Part shown: one piece after another, positions 1-10,037 of the stretch
How the letters are laid out: each line of letters starts with the position of its first letter
Position numbering within the stretch: the stretch's first letter is position 1
Assembly (NCBI GenBank): GCA_041725955.1
Contig: JBGRQE010000007.1
Span: forward strand, 39,301 to 103,300
From: JBGRPZ01 sp041725955
Lineage (GTDB): Bacteria > Bacteroidota > Bacteroidia > Bacteroidales > JBGRPZ01
DNA: 64,000 nt
Reading direction: 5' to 3'
Notes under the pieces: model-generated
The model's database searches: none
Seen by the model: the letters and a program-made list of their open reading frames with translations, nothing else
Told to the model about the DNA's origin: nothing
Translations under genes and position numbers: made by a program

Positions 1-344
1 CGCCATCCATTTGCCCAATCAACATCAGTATCAATCAATGTTTGAGTTTTAATATGAAACCATGCCTGAGGATTGTCAGTACCTATACCTACTTTACCAT
101 TAGACCTTACCGTTAATACAGAACCTTGTTTAGGAGACCAAACTCCCCAGAAACTATTATCATTAGGATCAGCGAAATCGAATGTAAAGTCTCCTCCAGT
201 CATTCCACTCTGAGACAAAATGATATTATGATTTTTATACCACTTTGTTGCTCTACCAGACCACCAATTTTGTTGAATATTTTGGCCATAAGTTACTACA
301 CCAATAAACATTAGTAATACAGTTAGAGATAGTTTAGTTTTCAT
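1..344 (-). CDS. Secreted protein of unknown function, 3' part beyond window edge
   Basis: This reading frame starts at an ATG at 344 and is still open when it leaves the window, so only the first 114 codons are visible. It begins with a clear signal peptide (MKTKLSLTVLLMFIGVVTYG then QN). A segment NGKVGIGTDNPQ follows near residue 85. The V-G-I-G-T-x-N-P pattern is common in large secreted or cell-surface repeat proteins of Bacteroidota, often ones with a tail-fibre-like or peptidase-chaperone C-terminus. The C-terminal part is not visible, so no function is assigned. The gene is not a clear operon partner of the endonuclease, since about 340 bp lie between them. Confidence 0.75.
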   Translation of the reverse strand, partial: MKTKLSLTVLLMFIGVVTYGQNIQQNWWSGRATKWYKNHNIILSQSGMTGGDFTFDFADPNDNSFWGVWSPKQGSVLTVRSNGKVGIGTDNPQAWFHIKTQTLIDTDVDWANGW

Positions 345-682
345 AAGCTTTAGTTTAAAAATTGTACCCATAACGACTCCTATAAATTTTTCATAGTAAA
401 AGTAATTTAGAAACTCTTATAAAAAGTTAAGTATTGCGGTACGGTGGTATGCCCCCATATAGTAATTTAAATTAGAAGCAATTTAAACATAATCTCTTAA
501 AGACGCATAACTCATTACTCACAACAGAACAACAATAATTTGATTCAATGTTAGCCTCATTTAACTTTATAATCAAATTAGTTTTTAAACTACTTTGTAA
601 TAATAAAACGTGAATCTAAGCAATTTCTTCTATAAAGGAGATAACTTATTGCATTATTTTTAAACTAAAGCTATAATATTCT
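345..682. other. Intergenic stretch without a gene
   Basis: This 338-bp AT-rich gap lies between the endonuclease stop and the start of the partial secreted protein. I see no convincing open frame, RNA gene or terminator with a T tract. It must carry the promoter of the partial gene on the minus strand, but I could not pick out a clear -33/-7 pair. Confidence 0.5.
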
Positions 683-1687
683 TTACTTTTTTGCTTGACT
701 CTGATGCAAGCTACAATATCCATTTGGATTCTTAGTATGCTTCTTACATCGTTTTCCTGCTTTTGTAAGCCCTTTACATTGCACTCCTCGATCGATAACT
801 TTTTTGACTTTAGTTTTTGGTGTTTGAGCCTTTTTTGCTTGTTCTTTATTCTGCATAAACTGCTGATCCTTTTTTACTTTTGTAGGCCTAGAAACAAAAT
901 CCCATTTATTAGTATCAGAACTAGCCTCTAAAAGAGCTTCTTGCTTATCTTCTATAAAAGGGAAAAAATCAAGACCAGTTATCTTTTCAAGTTGATCGGT
1001 AGAAACTACAAATTTTTGTAATGCTTGCTTACTTCCTTTATTTTCGAGTAAAAAAGAAATCATTTTATCATTATCATTACCTGGATTATCTACCAACACA
1101 ACTTTATAATATCTTTTTGGCACAACCACACGATTTTTCCCTATTGAATCATAAGGGCCATCTGTTAATACAGGACCTGTTACAACATAAATGGTATTAT
1201 TTTTTTCAGCCCAAACCCTTACTCTTTCTTCCAATTTCTTCCAAATTCCACGATTAAATTGTGGTAGTTGTGGCGACATATTACTCATATAAAAACTTTC
1301 AGACATTACCTTTTTTGAGGCATGCATATCTGCTGCAGGAGCTAGGTGACCTCGATCATAACCACTACTCGCATAATCCTCTTTTTCAGCACTCACTGTT
1401 TTTATAAATGGATCATAACGAAAATCATCTGTCCTCGACATTGGTTTTTTTACTTCTTTATCAGTTAGTTCATAAAGCACCCAATTTGCCTGCTCTGCTC
1501 CTTCATTATAGCTCAGAATATAATCGGTATGAAAAACAAGTTGGCCTTTAAGTCCTTTTGGTTTCATACGATTAAGCTTAGCATGCATTTTTTTTGTTGC
1601 ACTGACTCCTAGAAATTCACCCTGACAATAGCAAGAAGAAAAGGATAATAAAATCAAAGAAAGGAATAGTAATTTTATTTGTTTCAT
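683..1687 (-). CDS. Secreted DNA/RNA non-specific endonuclease (NUC1 family) with C-terminal Cys/His motif
   Basis: The protein has 334 residues and an N-terminal hydrophobic signal with Cys residues at 19 and 21, so either lipidation at C19 or ordinary cleavage is possible. The family motif DRGH at 111-114 supplies the general base His114. The SNMSPQ motif (135-140) and Asn145 in the following NRGIW segment form the metal-binding helix. These are the known landmarks of beta-beta-alpha-metal nucleases that cut double- and single-stranded nucleic acid outside the cytoplasm. After residue 270 comes a lysine-rich linker, then a C-x9-C-x11-C-x2-H pattern near 303-328 that resembles a small zinc-binding tail. 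The upstream gene on the same strand ends 14 bp before this start, so the two probably share a transcript. Likely roles are nucleic-acid scavenging or competition, which is inference. Confidence 0.9.
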   Translation of the reverse strand: MKQIKLLFLSLILLSFSSCYCQGEFLGVSATKKMHAKLNRMKPKGLKGQLVFHTDYILSYNEGAEQANWVLYELTDKEVKKPMSRTDDFRYDPFIKTVSAEKEDYASSGYDRGHLAPAADMHASKKVMSESFYMSNMSPQLPQFNRGIWKKLEERVRVWAEKNNTIYVVTGPVLTDGPYDSIGKNRVVVPKRYYKVVLVDNPGNDNDKMISFLLENKGSKQALQKFVVSTDQLEKITGLDFFPFIEDKQEALLEASSDTNKWDFVSRPTKVKKDQQFMQNKEQAKKAQTPKTKVKKVIDRGVQCKGLTKAGKRCKKHTKNPNGYCSLHQSQAKK

Positions 1688-1701
1688 GGCTTAAACATTT
1701 A

Positions 1702-2412
1702 TTATTTCATTAGAAAAGCATACGTTTTTTTGGGATAATCAATAAACAATCTTAAAAACCCACTTTCCTTTTGGTATTCAACACGCAATTTACAATATTC
1801 TCCATGGTCATCAATAGCACGAATAGTAAAGAAAGTATCTTTCTTAGGATTTGCAAAAGCTTTCCTAACCACATAATCATATGTATTCTTTCCTTGATCG
1901 GTTTCAATGCGCAGATAATTATCCTGAAATGAAAGTGAATACTTTATATGATCTGCATCAATCCACTTATGATTATTAAACACCTTACATTCCTTTGAGT
2001 GAAATTCAACTGTCTTATTTTGTGGAATATTTGTCGTGTTAAAGCTTACTAAGTTGATGGATTTTCCAAGACTGTCTTGTAAGCTTATACCTTTCATTCT
2101 GTTATCAGGATCAAACTTAAATTCAACCATATATAGATTTCCATATTTATCTTCAACATCAATACACTTATTAGAAAGCATACCTTTATTAAGGTTTAAA
2201 CTATCGTTCAGAATTCGAAAATCATATTGATTATCTACTGAATAATATTGAATGATTGAAGGAGATATTACCAATAAACCCGATTGCTGAAATCGGATCT
2301 TATCAAAATGCTTAAATTCCTTTTCTGGAATAACACGATACTTCAACACCTCCTGACCATATCCGAAAAGAGAAATAAACATAAACGCATAAAAAAGTAA
2401 AGATTTTATCAT
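1702..2412 (-). CDS. Secreted protein of unknown function
   Basis: The frame encodes 236 residues with a typical signal peptide (MIKSLLFYAFMFISLFGYG followed by QE). I recognise no domain. The mature part is polar, predicted by eye to be mostly beta strand, and has few cysteines. It is directly upstream of the nuclease gene on the same strand with a 14-bp spacing, so the two are likely co-transcribed. A nuclease inhibitor or partner would be one idea, but nothing in the sequence supports it beyond position. The ATG at 2412 is the only good start. Confidence 0.7.
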   Translation of the reverse strand: MIKSLLFYAFMFISLFGYGQEVLKYRVIPEKEFKHFDKIRFQQSGLLVISPSIIQYYSVDNQYDFRILNDSLNLNKGMLSNKCIDVEDKYGNLYMVEFKFDPDNRMKGISLQDSLGKSINLVSFNTTNIPQNKTVEFHSKECKVFNNHKWIDADHIKYSLSFQDNYLRIETDQGKNTYDYVVRKAFANPKKDTFFTIRAIDDHGEYCKLRVEYQKESGFLRLFIDYPKKTYAFLMK

Positions 2413-2761
2413 AAGCAGGGTTTTAAATACCTTAAAGACAAGGGTTAATTGAAATTGGTTGTATGAACAAAAATCTTTTCTATTGCTTCAAATTTAATCA
2501 GCAACAACATTAACCAGATTAACACATTGTAAATAACATTTAAGTGCCAAGGTAAAATTCACCCAATATGAAGAATAATTGAATTGGATATAAGAATGAT
2601 TTAAAAGCTTTAGAATAATGATAACAGAATCCAACCCACACGACAAACCTACCTCAACAAACTCACTCATTTATCATTAGATAATAAAAAAGTAACCCCT
2701 CTAGGTATAAATATTTTATCACAAAATAGAGAATCTACAGTAATGACAAGGAGTATAAGCA
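2413..2761. other. Intergenic stretch without a gene
   Basis: About 350 AT-rich bases separate the start of the small secreted protein from the terminator of the giant gene. I see no open frame with coding character and no RNA gene. The minus-strand promoter for the 1.7-2.4 kb gene should lie here, but I could not assign it. Confidence 0.5.
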
Positions 2762-2800
2762 CAAAAAAAAGGCTATCCAAAAGATAAATTGGATAGCCTT
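2762..2800 (-). terminator. Intrinsic terminator of the giant aminotransferase/kinase gene
   Basis: A perfect 10-bp stem, GGCTATCCAA (2771-2780) with TTGGATAGCC (2789-2798), has an 8-nt loop. On the minus strand it is followed at once by a run of eight T. It lies 18 bp past the stop of the minus-strand gene at 2818. Confidence 0.9.
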
Positions 2801-2817
2801 ATAAAGTTATTAAAATA

Positions 2818-5800
2818 CTACTTTTTCTTATTTGAAGGCTTCTTATCAACCTTTTCAGGTGTTTCTACCTTCGACTTTTCTCGATGATTTAAGAACTGCA
2901 TAACTGCATACTTTGCTGCAGCAATTGTTTCTCTATTGACCATCTCGGCAACACGCCCAACAGGGAGATCCTCTATAGATATATATTCATTAAGCAGAAG
3001 AAGCTGAATTATCATATTATTCACAATGGTTTCTTGTGAATATCCTTTTGCAACATATAGCTTATCGGTATCTGCCTCAAACTCCTGAGCAAATTCAGGA
3101 TAATTTGGTAGGCTCATCAATTCAAGATAGGTCTCACTAAAACTATTTAGCTCTATATTTAAGTTCGGTGTAATCAGTAATGGACTAAAACCATGATCCT
3201 TTGGTATGGCTATAAATCCGTTCATATGACTTAAATCAACAACTTGCTCGGGGAAATCCATTCTTCTAAAAGTTGCCTGACGCATTTTATGATGTTGATA
3301 CAGATAGAAGTTATATCTCCATACTTCATTACTGGTCACATCGGTTTCGAAGATATAAGGATACTGCTTCAATATTATATTCTTTACAGCATTCTTACTC
3401 TTATTGAATTCTGGATTAGCATTTCGCACCTCCTGAATCAATCTACTCATATGTTCGGCAGCCTTACGAGGTCCACTAATTTCGCGTCCTTTCTTACCAA
3501 TCTCTGTAGACAGGATTCCACATTGAACATTCTTTCCTTTGCCTTTTCCGTCTTTACCTCCTTTCAATGCATTCAATAAATGCAAGCGATTTTCCATCTG
3601 CAATTCCTCTGCTATAAATGGCTGACCCGCAGGGGTACTTGCCAATGAATCGTAGAGAGAGCTGAAGAATGGACGATCAAGGATAAAGTCAGGTAAAGGA
3701 TTACCTTCGGCATCGTTGGCAGAACATATAAATCGGTTTAAGATAACATCAAAACGTACTTTTTGAAGATTTCCGCAAACACCTTTACGTATAAAGTCCT
3801 TTCCAACGAATATCTGATTTACAACTTCCTCTATATCCACCTTATCCATCATCTTATAGGATGATGCCAGATAGTAAATTCCATCTTTATCTTTTACCCA
3901 GTCCAGAACAGTATCCAGATAATTACCATGAGTCGACAATACATCTACAATATTCCTCAGATGGGTATATCGCAACAAGGTTCTTTGGAAGTTTGGACCA
4001 TCCTGACTGGTAGCTTTTTCTTTACGCTCACCATGAGAATCGATATACAACAAGAAGTTCTCCGGATTATCAACACGTGTAATCCCTGCTTCTCGCTGAG
4101 CATAATTGCTTGCTGTAAGCATAATATCAATCTTATATGGCATAGTTATATCGCATAAACCAGATACTGTTGATCGACTATTTAAGTCTTCCACATTACT
4201 GTCGGCACTTGATTCAAATAAGTACCTATAATAGCGAATATAATCAGGGTCGAAATCAGTTACACGACTAAAGTCTCCCACCTCGGTTCCTATACCATAC
4301 AACTGACCTTGCTCGTCTTGAAACACATGGAACATATCACCTGCAATAAGCTTTACAGATCTAATTCCTGGAAGATTATGACGCAACCACTTCAACACCA
4401 ATGCAGCAATCATTTCCGATTTTCCTACACCACTATCTCCATCTACTTCAACAACAAACACACCACCATCTTCAAGCTCTACAGCGAATAAAGAACCATG
4501 CTTTGGAATACCTCCCATCTCTTTTACTCGCTCATTCATCATCTGAAGACGAGGCTTCTTTATATCACCAAAATAGTCTATATCATTCCGCAATGGAGTA
4601 ACTATCGTCTTTATATTTCCATTAGGTCCAGGAATATCGAAGTATCCAATCTTAGGGAAAGAAATAACCTTTTCGGGTGCTCCATAAAACATTATGGTAT
4701 CAGGCACAAAGTCTTTAATATCTTCTAAAGATGCATCTTCATTTTGCATCAACCTAAAGTTATCGGTAAGATACTTGATATACGACTTCTGAAAAATCAT
4801 AAGCTCTTTTACCAAACCATTACGCATAATCTTGCAACGATAATCATCATTATCCATATGCTTGGTAAAATCGACAAGGCGATTTACAAAGAAGGAAGAA
4901 GCAGGCTTAACATCCAAATACTTTAAATAATCGTCTGGATGTTTCTCTTCACTTGGCTTTTCTGCAGGAATAAGGTCGACTTTATGGAATGGGTGTTCTC
5001 TTTTCTTAGCATCTGTAGCAATACGTGTATGTGTTTGAACAGATTGTTCAGCAGAGATTACACCACATTTACTTAATATATCGGAAATCCATTTTAACTG
5101 ACCTTTATTCCACTGCTCAAGAGAAGTATTGCCATCGGCAAAATTCTTAAATACACTAACTCCATGCTGAATCATTTGGTTGATATTGCTATTCTGACGA
5201 ATAAACTTATTCTCTACAACCTTAATCAGAGTGTGTACATAGCGATCGTAATAGGACGTGCCTTTTGTTCTGTTCAATATAGAAATCAGAAACAGAACTA
5301 CGCGCTGAGTAACCTTATGCAAGTCTTCCTCAGGAACTTTAATATCTTTCTTACGAAGAATAAAATCGATAATATTCCCTAAGTCTTCCGGAACAAGATG
5401 AGACAATACCTTTTCTGCATGAATCTTTGCATCTTCATTATGATATTCATCTATTTGCTCGCGCAAGAAGTTTAGACGGTGAATTACCATCATGGCAAAG
5501 CTATCGTCATTACGCATCAGATATAAATACAATAGCTTATCTGATATAGGCAGATCGACATCTACAATTCGCCGGGTAATTACATCTGTAAGATAACCTG
5601 TATTCTGCTCTGCAAACTCATCATTAGGGAAACCTTCAACCGAACGAATCTTATATACATAGCGATAAATGTAGTTTCTAAGATTAAGGGTTTCTATTGG
5701 AATACCCGTAACTTCCTGAAACTTCTGTATTGCAGTAGTAATAATCTCTTCACGACTAGGCTCACGCAATTCCTGATCGAATGGTAAGTCAAAATGAAGC

Positions 5801-8800
5801 ATTATTTCTTGAATATACTTCTTCAGAATACGATTTACTCCCTCTAGCTTCACCTTATCATCCTGAATATTCCCGCTTGCAGGAATAGCCAAAATCTTCA
5901 TTCTACTTGGAGAGAACAATAAGTCTTCCATCTCGATAAGAATCTCACGCATGGTGTGATACTCTTCTGGATTATCGAGGATATAGTGATTAGGCTGGAA
6001 GTTTTTCTTATTCTGGATATACTTCAATAAGGTTGCTTTACTATATCGGGCTGCAATCTTATTGAAATCTACATTTCTAAGCTGAGGGATTCTTTTGTAA
6101 ACATGTGCCAAAAGATGTTCATAGATCTTGGTAAATGCTCTACTATTGATAAACTCTTCGATATTAGCACATTCGCCTATGTTTCCCTGGAACTCAAATA
6201 CCGAATTCTTAGAATCTTGAACTGCATTGATGCTTACACCCGATGCCTTTGGCGATGCATGATACAACGCACGTATATTATTAATCTTAAGGGAAGGTTC
6301 TTCGTCCTTCACATTATATACGATAGACTTATAATCTTTGATTAACTGTCGAACAAAATGACGAGGGTTTTCAAAGCCAAATAGCTGTTCGAGCAATTCA
6401 ACAGACTCTCTTTCTTTATTATCTTCCTTATTTCTCAATTCCTGGAATTGCTCCCAATAGTCGATAAATAAGTGCAGTGAATTGGCAAAATCCTGATCGT
6501 AATAATCATAGCTTTTTGTGCTACCCTGAATATAGCCTCCCAATGAAAAACGTACCATTCCTGTTGGGTAAGGCAACACAGCAATACCTCTGTATCTTGC
6601 CAGTGCAATACAGAAATAGTTAAGATCGGTAAATGAATCTAAGTTTGTAAGTGATATATTAAAAAGATAAGAACCATCTGAAGGCACTACTTCAAAGCCA
6701 TTAGACTCTTCCTTCTCAATAATTTGAGCGGCGATCTTCTTTATTCTGTTTAGTCGATTATTCGCTTCGCTTCTGAATAAACGATTCATGCGGTAATAAC
6801 TCAATCCTGAGCTAACTCTCGACTGATAATATGCAAAATAAGGCTTTCCTCTATACTTAAAGTCATCGGGAATTCCTAAAACATCTAATTGATCAAGATG
6901 AAGCAATTCGTCTAATAAGAACAAATGCAGAGGGCTACCTTCAAAACCAGCAATACACTTATCTTTTATACACAATGCTTCTTCATCGATAAGGAATTGC
7001 AATATAGTCTTCCTGATTTTCTGACGCGATGCATCTGTAGGTAGTTCACAATCTAAACGATCTTTTACACGCTTAGCCTGTTGTGCAATCTTCAGGCTAT
7101 TGTTTATTAGATATAAGGAACAGGTGTTTCCTGTATACGAACGATTGCTTTGTCTGATATATCTAACAAAGTCGTGACGTGCAGGAGTCGCAGCCATAGC
7201 ACCAAGCCTATCGCCAGTAGCACCCAAGTTCTTTGTCGTACTAACAGAAGACACAGCCGAGATCTGACCTAAGTTTCCAATATTATTAAATATATATCGG
7301 GATATGGTTCTCCATTTTGGCTCATTAGAATCTTTAACCTTCACCGAATCATTATAAGCCTCATCCAATAGAAGCGTAATCTTGGTTTGATTCAGGAACT
7401 GCAAAAATCGGATAAGTGGCTCGGTATTAAAGTCGCTAAAACCTGATGGATTAGACGGGTCATTGATAATAATGGTTGTATTATCACAGAATGCATCCCA
7501 TAGGTTACCACTATCGTCAAACAGTTGTAATGATGCTTTTATACGATTTAGTTTACGTATTAAGCGATCGTAATCTATACGACCACTCTTTTGCAATGGT
7601 GTTTGCAAGTCGAATGGGTTTATATCAAAACGATCTTCCGGGAAAAGGTCGGTATATTCCCAAGCCAGATTTTCATTATAAATTATATAAGGCTTAGGTT
7701 TTTCGTTATGACTCATCAGCAAGTCGCGAATAATCATCTGAACATCATCGGCAATAGATGTTTTTTCGCTATTACTTAGGTTACTAAAGAACTCTCGTAC
7801 AATCTCTTTTTCACCACTCTTAAGCAGGTTATATTCATGCTCTACACCCAAATCGATAATCAGGTTTTTAAAGCGTCCTACTGAGTCTGAAATATTATCT
7901 CTTTTCTTTAAATAGTCTTGATATTTCTCGAGGAATAGGTTAATCCCAAAGTTTTTATGAAAGTGATTGTGTAAAGTTCGTTTATAGTTACTGGGCAGCA
8001 CTTTTGATATTACCTTACATTTATGTGCCACCTTTTCGCTTACTCCATTTATACTTCTATGCAACAACCATTTTCCGTATGATCGGATTTGATTTCGCCC
8101 CCCTCCTTCAGTAATAGTAACCATTTCTAAAGCAGGATTCTTAGAATAGAAATAGGAAGCCATACGATCTTCAAACTCCTTAACCATTTCTTTTGCCTGA
8201 TTATGCAAATCGGACACATCACGAGTAGATTCAAGGAAATTCAGGAAGTCGACAAACTTCTCAAGTGTATATTTATCCTTAAGCAACTGACGGGTAAATT
8301 CGTCTAGTCTGTATAAAGCAATAATCCGATTTTTATCCTTACTATTGCCAAGTTTAGACTTTTTAAGCTCGTCGAGTTCTTTCTTATAAGAATCTATCTT
8401 TTTCTCGATTTTTACCTTAAACTCATCAAGATATATATGATTGACATTTTCAAGAACCAATCGGATATTCAACTGAGTATTGGCAGGAGCACCTAGCTTT
8501 TTTGTATGTGCCTTGTTTAGGGTATTGATTACTTTGTTATGTAAACAAAATACCAATGAGGTGTTAGACCTACGCGATTCATTAGAATCGTCAACAATAA
8601 TTAATCGGGTAAGATATGGGTACCATTTTCGGGCAGCGAGTAAGCTTTTGCGCATATGTTTTACCTTAACAATAAACACACTACTGCTGTCTTCCTGCAT
8701 CATCTCTAGTAGATGGTCTTCGTTCATATCGCCCGAATAATCTACAACCTTTACACTGTGTTTGGTAAATACCTCTTCGCTAATCAGTTCAACTGCTGTA

Positions 8801-9483
8801 TCGGAATTGCCACTTACCACAGTACGAATTAATCCGTTTAAACCTTTAAAGTTTACAGTCCACTCGGTGCGATGCAAGAAATCTTTCTTTTCGGCAGCAG
8901 TGGTATAATGCAAACTTTGATGAATCAACTGATTCAAGGCATCCATAAAATAATTCCAGTGGGCCTCATCAATATCTTCATTAATACCTATTACATCTCG
9001 AAACTTACGCAGATTTTTTGTGCTATCGCCCAGTAAAATCTTCGACATAAAGTTAATATGGTAGGCTGTAACAGGTGGAGTACCGACAGAATAGTCGGGT
9101 ATAGTTTTTATATTTTTTAGCTTGTTTGATTTCTTGACGGACACCAACTCCTGGTCAAGAATTTTATTTACGTTGTCAACAAAAACCCTGCGGGCACTAT
9201 TAAAACGGAAAGCCTTTGAATCTTCATGCGGGTGAAGCATAAGACTTACCGAAATATAACCCGGAATATTCTCCTTAAACTGCTGTATGTATTTACCAAT
9301 GGCAGCTTCGTTTCGAGCAAGATCAACAGGCTCGTCGTAACAAAGTTTCACAAAGTTACTAAGGGAATCGAATATATGCTTGGGTAAGAATGTCTCTGCT
9401 CTTTCTCCTAATGATTTAAACAGATCGATAAAGTCATAAGCCTCTTGAGGTAACTCTCTTAAGGGATTCTCGTTAAAAGTCAT
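2818..9483 (-). CDS. Giant fusion protein: fold-type I PLP aminotransferase core plus HPr-kinase-like P-loop domain
   Basis: I start this 2,221-residue protein at the ATG at 9483; the frame is open to a TTG at 9537 but that extension looks non-native. The first ~600 residues are unrecognised and contain a charged, coiled-coil-like stretch. An aminotransferase core follows: NDPSNPSG near 673-680, DEAY at 707-710 (Asp to the PLP ring nitrogen), the Schiff-base Lys751 in TTKNLG, and Arg978 in VRFSLGG as the carboxylate-binding Arg. The middle (~1050-1600) is helical and unassigned. Near 1682-1690 lies GDSGVGKSE, the Walker A form typical of HPr kinase/phosphorylase, with Lys1688. It is followed by a beta strand ending AGD, as in HprK/PEPCK-fold kinases. 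Function is unknown. A bifunctional enzyme or a kinase regulating an amino-acid pathway is possible. No signal peptide is seen, so it is probably cytoplasmic. It is a single-gene unit with its own terminator. Confidence 0.85.
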   Translation of the reverse strand: MTFNENPLRELPQEAYDFIDLFKSLGERAETFLPKHIFDSLSNFVKLCYDEPVDLARNEAAIGKYIQQFKENIPGYISVSLMLHPHEDSKAFRFNSARRVFVDNVNKILDQELVSVKKSNKLKNIKTIPDYSVGTPPVTAYHINFMSKILLGDSTKNLRKFRDVIGINEDIDEAHWNYFMDALNQLIHQSLHYTTAAEKKDFLHRTEWTVNFKGLNGLIRTVVSGNSDTAVELISEEVFTKHSVKVVDYSGDMNEDHLLEMMQEDSSSVFIVKVKHMRKSLLAARKWYPYLTRLIIVDDSNESRRSNTSLVFCLHNKVINTLNKAHTKKLGAPANTQLNIRLVLENVNHIYLDEFKVKIEKKIDSYKKELDELKKSKLGNSKDKNRIIALYRLDEFTRQLLKDKYTLEKFVDFLNFLESTRDVSDLHNQAKEMVKEFEDRMASYFYSKNPALEMVTITEGGGRNQIRSYGKWLLHRSINGVSEKVAHKCKVISKVLPSNYKRTLHNHFHKNFGINLFLEKYQDYLKKRDNISDSVGRFKNLIIDLGVEHEYNLLKSGEKEIVREFFSNLSNSEKTSIADDVQMIIRDLLMSHNEKPKPYIIYNENLAWEYTDLFPEDRFDINPFDLQTPLQKSGRIDYDRLIRKLNRIKASLQLFDDSGNLWDAFCDNTTIIINDPSNPSGFSDFNTEPLIRFLQFLNQTKITLLLDEAYNDSVKVKDSNEPKWRTISRYIFNNIGNLGQISAVSSVSTTKNLGATGDRLGAMAATPARHDFVRYIRQSNRSYTGNTCSLYLINNSLKIAQQAKRVKDRLDCELPTDASRQKIRKTILQFLIDEEALCIKDKCIAGFEGSPLHLFLLDELLHLDQLDVLGIPDDFKYRGKPYFAYYQSRVSSGLSYYRMNRLFRSEANNRLNRIKKIAAQIIEKEESNGFEVVPSDGSYLFNISLTNLDSFTDLNYFCIALARYRGIAVLPYPTGMVRFSLGGYIQGSTKSYDYYDQDFANSLHLFIDYWEQFQELRNKEDNKERESVELLEQLFGFENPRHFVRQLIKDYKSIVYNVKDEEPSLKINNIRALYHASPKASGVSINAVQDSKNSVFEFQGNIGECANIEEFINSRAFTKIYEHLLAHVYKRIPQLRNVDFNKIAARYSKATLLKYIQNKKNFQPNHYILDNPEEYHTMREILIEMEDLLFSPSRMKILAIPASGNIQDDKVKLEGVNRILKKYIQEIMLHFDLPFDQELREPSREEIITTAIQKFQEVTGIPIETLNLRNYIYRYVYKIRSVEGFPNDEFAEQNTGYLTDVITRRIVDVDLPISDKLLYLYLMRNDDSFAMMVIHRLNFLREQIDEYHNEDAKIHAEKVLSHLVPEDLGNIIDFILRKKDIKVPEEDLHKVTQRVVLFLISILNRTKGTSYYDRYVHTLIKVVENKFIRQNSNINQMIQHGVSVFKNFADGNTSLEQWNKGQLKWISDILSKCGVISAEQSVQTHTRIATDAKKREHPFHKVDLIPAEKPSEEKHPDDYLKYLDVKPASSFFVNRLVDFTKHMDNDDYRCKIMRNGLVKELMIFQKSYIKYLTDNFRLMQNEDASLEDIKDFVPDTIMFYGAPEKVISFPKIGYFDIPGPNGNIKTIVTPLRNDIDYFGDIKKPRLQMMNERVKEMGGIPKHGSLFAVELEDGGVFVVEVDGDSGVGKSEMIAALVLKWLRHNLPGIRSVKLIAGDMFHVFQDEQGQLYGIGTEVGDFSRVTDFDPDYIRYYRYLFESSADSNVEDLNSRSTVSGLCDITMPYKIDIMLTASNYAQREAGITRVDNPENFLLYIDSHGERKEKATSQDGPNFQRTLLRYTHLRNIVDVLSTHGNYLDTVLDWVKDKDGIYYLASSYKMMDKVDIEEVVNQIFVGKDFIRKGVCGNLQKVRFDVILNRFICSANDAEGNPLPDFILDRPFFSSLYDSLASTPAGQPFIAEELQMENRLHLLNALKGGKDGKGKGKNVQCGILSTEIGKKGREISGPRKAAEHMSRLIQEVRNANPEFNKSKNAVKNIILKQYPYIFETDVTSNEVWRYNFYLYQHHKMRQATFRRMDFPEQVVDLSHMNGFIAIPKDHGFSPLLITPNLNIELNSFSETYLELMSLPNYPEFAQEFEADTDKLYVAKGYSQETIVNNMIIQLLLLNEYISIEDLPVGRVAEMVNRETIAAAKYAVMQFLNHREKSKVETPEKVDKKPSNKKK

Positions 9484-9893
9484 AGAATTTAGATTTAAAG
9501 CTATTTTGTAGTAAAAGCATAAAACAATGAGTATCAAATACCTTTATGCTCTTTAAGTTTAGGTAGCATTTTTATTCCATTTTATAACGGGAAAATACGG
9601 TTGTTAGGGTGCTAGAGGGGAAATAAAGATACAAAAAAAAGTATAGCCTGCCTGAGTTTAGTTTTGTTTAGTATATAACAGATTAAACCTAGAATTTGAT
9701 TTTAGTACACAGTGCAAAGCTATACTGATCGAACAAGTATGCCCTGAAAACGTTGCAAGCACAGGCTTTATTATATTTTGCTACAAAGTTTTCGTTATTA
9801 AACAAAAGCTCTTATAATTCTTCATTTCGCTTATTAACTTTGGTTTTGAAGTTTCATAAATTGCAGCTTTCTCTATTCACAAATAAGATGCAT

Positions 9894-9980
9894 ATCCAAA
9901 CCCTATACGCAGTTGATCCAAACCCTATACGCATACATACCCAAACCCTATACGCAGTTGATCCAAACCCTATAAGGGTA
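9894..9980. repeat. Four-unit ~22-bp intergenic tandem repeat
   Basis: Four head-to-tail units of 22-23 bp start at 9894, 9916, 9939 and 9961. The core is AYCCAAACCCTATACGCAGTTG. Units 1 and 3 are almost identical, unit 2 ends differently, and unit 4 breaks off after CCCTATA and runs into AAGGGTATG, which gives a short inverted repeat. The array lies 57 bp upstream of the outer-membrane protein gene at 10038, in a ~550-bp gap that otherwise holds no gene I can support. There are no unique spacers, so it is not a CRISPR array. Confidence 0.85.
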
Positions 9981-10037
9981 TGAATATAAAAGTGAATAAT
10001 TTTCTGCTTAACTTTACACTTTAAAATTTCTTGTACT

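Noticed and set aside
9484..9537. TTG-started N-terminal extension of the giant protein
   Set aside because: It adds a hydrophobic stretch unlike the rest of this cytoplasmic-looking protein; the ATG at 9483 is better.
9753..9983. Open frame of 76 codons across the repeat array
   Set aside because: Its C-terminus is just translated repeat, and it lacks coding character; the upstream region of the 10038 gene is better read as non-coding.
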